A DNA stretch of 64,000 nt, taken from Zonotrichia leucophrys gambelii. Lineage: Eukaryota > Chordata > Aves > Passeriformes > Passerellidae. A program made the translations under genes and the position numbers. Below the pieces are notes generated by a model. That model searched no databases. It had not been told where the DNA came from and saw nothing but the letters and a program-made list of their open reading frames with translations. The stretch lies in assembly GCF_028769735.1 (NCBI RefSeq), contig NC_088173.1, positions 11,615,038-11,679,037 on the forward strand. Direction: 5' to 3'. This document shows, one piece after another, positions 62,110 to 64,000 of the stretch; position 1 is the first letter of the stretch; the number at the start of each line of letters is the position of its first letter.

Positions 62110-62460
62110 CATTTAGCAGCCTTCAAGAGGCGCATCCACAGACGCAGTTTCAAATTTGGAAGTGCAGGCAGTCTTGGCATTCTTACAGAGCAGCTTGCCA
62201 CTGTACCCTCTGCTAATGAACTTTGCAGTCTGTCTCCAGGGTAATATTGGACAGTTCAGCCTGACAGAAAATAATACACAAGCCTGAGTTCCATGTTAAA
62301 AAATGCAAGATGTTTAAGGCATTGATGTCTAATTACTGCAGTCCATAAGCAATGAATCTCTGCAAATAACGTATTTCAAATAACTTTATACTTTGCTCTT
62401 CCTGTCAACCTCATCTTTAACATTTAAATTCACATTGCAATTTGTAGCTTGCAGAGCAGC
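62110..62460. promoter_or_regulatory. Candidate conserved noncoding element
   Basis: Repeat-free block with CpG-bearing start (GAGGCGCATCCACAGACGCA) and later homeodomain/POU-like words (TTGATGTCTAATTACTGCAG, TCTGCAAATAACGTATTTCA). The complex, homopolymer-poor texture resembles conserved noncoding DNA. Function is inferred only. Confidence 0.22.
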
Positions 62461-62695
62461 TATGAAATGGAGGTCACTGGGTTAGGACTATTTAAAGAGA
62501 GGATAACAGAGGGCTCAGGTAAACTCCAGGCAGAAGTTCCAGCACAGCAGAGATAGTAGGGCAGCTGAAAAGTCTGGGATAGAACTTGATCAATCCTTGG
62601 AAATAATTAAGGTCAGAATGTTAATGTGTGAAGCCTGGCATTGATATGGAAAGTATGTTTTGCACACTGTTTTCTAGTCTTATTAATTGACTTAG

Positions 62696-62867
62696 AGATT
62701 TTTGTGTGACAATGAAGGTGCCTGGCATGAGTATGAATTTGTCCTCATCTGAGGACGAGAATGCGTCTGCACATGATGTGATTGGAAGTGGTCATGGTGC
62801 TGAACAAGAGGAAATGACCCTGCAATGGCAAAGAGCTTTAGATATTCCACATTTGTGTCCAATGCAG
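62696..62867 (+). CDS. Candidate coding exon, unknown product
   Basis: The frame is open from AG at 62694-62695 to a good donor, AATGCAG|GTATAT, after 62867. An ATG at 62712 starts a run of exactly 52 codons ending in phase 0 at the donor. The reading starts MKVPGMSMNLSSSEDENAS, goes on through an acidic, Ser-rich stretch (GAEQEEMTLQWQRAL) and ends DIPHLCPMQ. Two CpGs are kept in the acidic part. The acceptor (TTGACTTAG) has a weak pyrimidine tract, and a stronger AG at 62676-62677 would give a 5' untranslated start. I recognise no family. It could be a first coding exon or a decoy. Confidence 0.22.
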
Positions 62868-64000
62868 GTATATGAACTACTGCTGTTTGTTTAAGATTAA
62901 CAAGGTTGGAGACCCAGTAAAAATTTCAAAGAAGGGGGAGGCTGAGCATATAGCTTGACCAAGGAACCAGTTTTCTGATTTGTTGAATGGGAAGAGAAAA
63001 CTGATCATAATACTGTATTAGATGTAAGAGATGCAGTTGCATGATGCATTTCATGTTCCTCTCAAATGATCTGAAGGTAAAACTATCACTTGCATAATCT
63101 TTTATGAATACTTTTCAAACCTTGGTCTTACTAGCACTACTTCCACCTATGGGTTAACACAAGCCAATCATTAAGAAGTCACTTGATGGGATTGAGTTTA
63201 ACCTGGCATGACTCACAATGCTTTGACATTGAGAAAGCTTTTTTAGTGAGTTCTGTGGTGGATTCATTGGTAGCGTACTATTTACAGAATAGAAAGTAGT
63301 TCCAAGAGGAAAAAAAACAGGCATTAAGATGCATATATATTCATACTGTAGGCACATGCAGAAAATTTCAGTAGTACAGTGTGCTTTATGAGTGGTGTCT
63401 AAGTGTCTGGAGGAGTAATGAAATGATCTGTTATTCTAGTTTTAAAAAGACTAAAGTTCTGTTCATGCGCCTGATACAGTGTAGGCGTAAATAAAGTAGG
63501 TTTTCAACATTGTTCTCTCAAATTAAGGAGGTGGCAAAGATAAATTAATCTCTGTGTTCTGTCAAGAAGCTCATGCTTACTCTTTTCATGCCTGCTGTGT
63601 ATAAGGACTGTGACACAGGCTGACAAAGCCTGTGTCTTTGCAGTTATAAAAATGGTATCATTTGACTATTTTCTATGAGAAAATAGAGAAAATATCTTAC
63701 AGAATTAGTCAGACTAACCATTTAAAAAATAAACATAGTTCAAGTTTAGGGTTTCACATATGCCAGGAATTTTACTAAGAGTCTGGTGGGACTTCCATTG
63801 GTTGGCTCCAGTTCCACACCAATATTAATTAGATGGGAAGCCAAGCCATGATATCAAAACACACAGCAAAGAGTAAATAATACCAATTTCATGCCAGCCA
63901 TTGTTACTGAAGCTATTCTGGCCGTGTACATGTGCTCCCCTGAGCATCCACTGCTCATTTGTCTGGATTGAGACCTTCACGGTGAAGAGCAGGACCTCTT
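62868..64000. other. Noncoding stretch to window end
   Basis: No repeat family or gene is recognised. If the preceding exon-like segment is real, this would be its downstream intron. Confidence 0.45.

Overview
The window looks like noncoding DNA from a bird. It is AT-rich and CpG-poor. Nearly all of its open frames are short and carry no family motif I recognise. The avian assignment rests on four CR1 LINE copies, three of which keep the typical CR1 3' end (runs like TCCAACxT and ATTCTATGATTCT). It also rests on a roughly 1.05 kb ERVL-type solo LTR of a kind I associate with neoavian, especially passerine, genomes. Worn MIR-like SINE pieces and very few retroposed copies fit the same picture. 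There are no bacterial-style operons, no tRNA or rRNA genes, no CRISPR array and no viral genome.

Layout. Positions 1-13800 are essentially unique sequence, with a perfect 27-bp tandem duplication (1865), a MIR-like piece (3176), a G-rich tract (4316) and a 20-bp-stem hairpin (5326-5394). Positions 13800-19300 hold a CR1 tail, a possible MIR piece, a 14-bp hairpin with CpG in its arms (14830), a GC- and CpG-richer patch (17861) and two stretches resembling conserved noncoding elements (15741, 18851). Positions 19300-32600 are featureless apart from a T21 tract with a possible cryptic exon (22148-22267), a small CR1 tail (23141) and a hairpin (27291). Positions 32600-41000 are the busiest part: an LTR-like block with about 45-bp tandem repeats (32720), two exon-like segments (33961, 36979), a possible LTR fragment (36473), a 59-bp direct repeat spaced about 1 kb apart, and the solo LTR (39731-40780). 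Positions 41000-64000 hold another exon-like segment (46077), two CR1 copies pointing away from each other (50232-51262), a CpG-retaining enhancer-like block (53560-54060), a MIR-like piece (57120), further conserved-looking AT-rich stretches and a last exon-like segment (62696-62867).

No gene can be called with confidence. The window is best read as an intron of a long gene or a gene desert. Of the exon-like segments, the one at 33961-34073 (strong 3' splice site, protein-like reading, stop codon) deserves checking first. Decoy exons are common in introns, so these are given low confidence. I did not see a convincing new biological system. All statements about conservation or family membership come from recall of consensus features, not from alignments.
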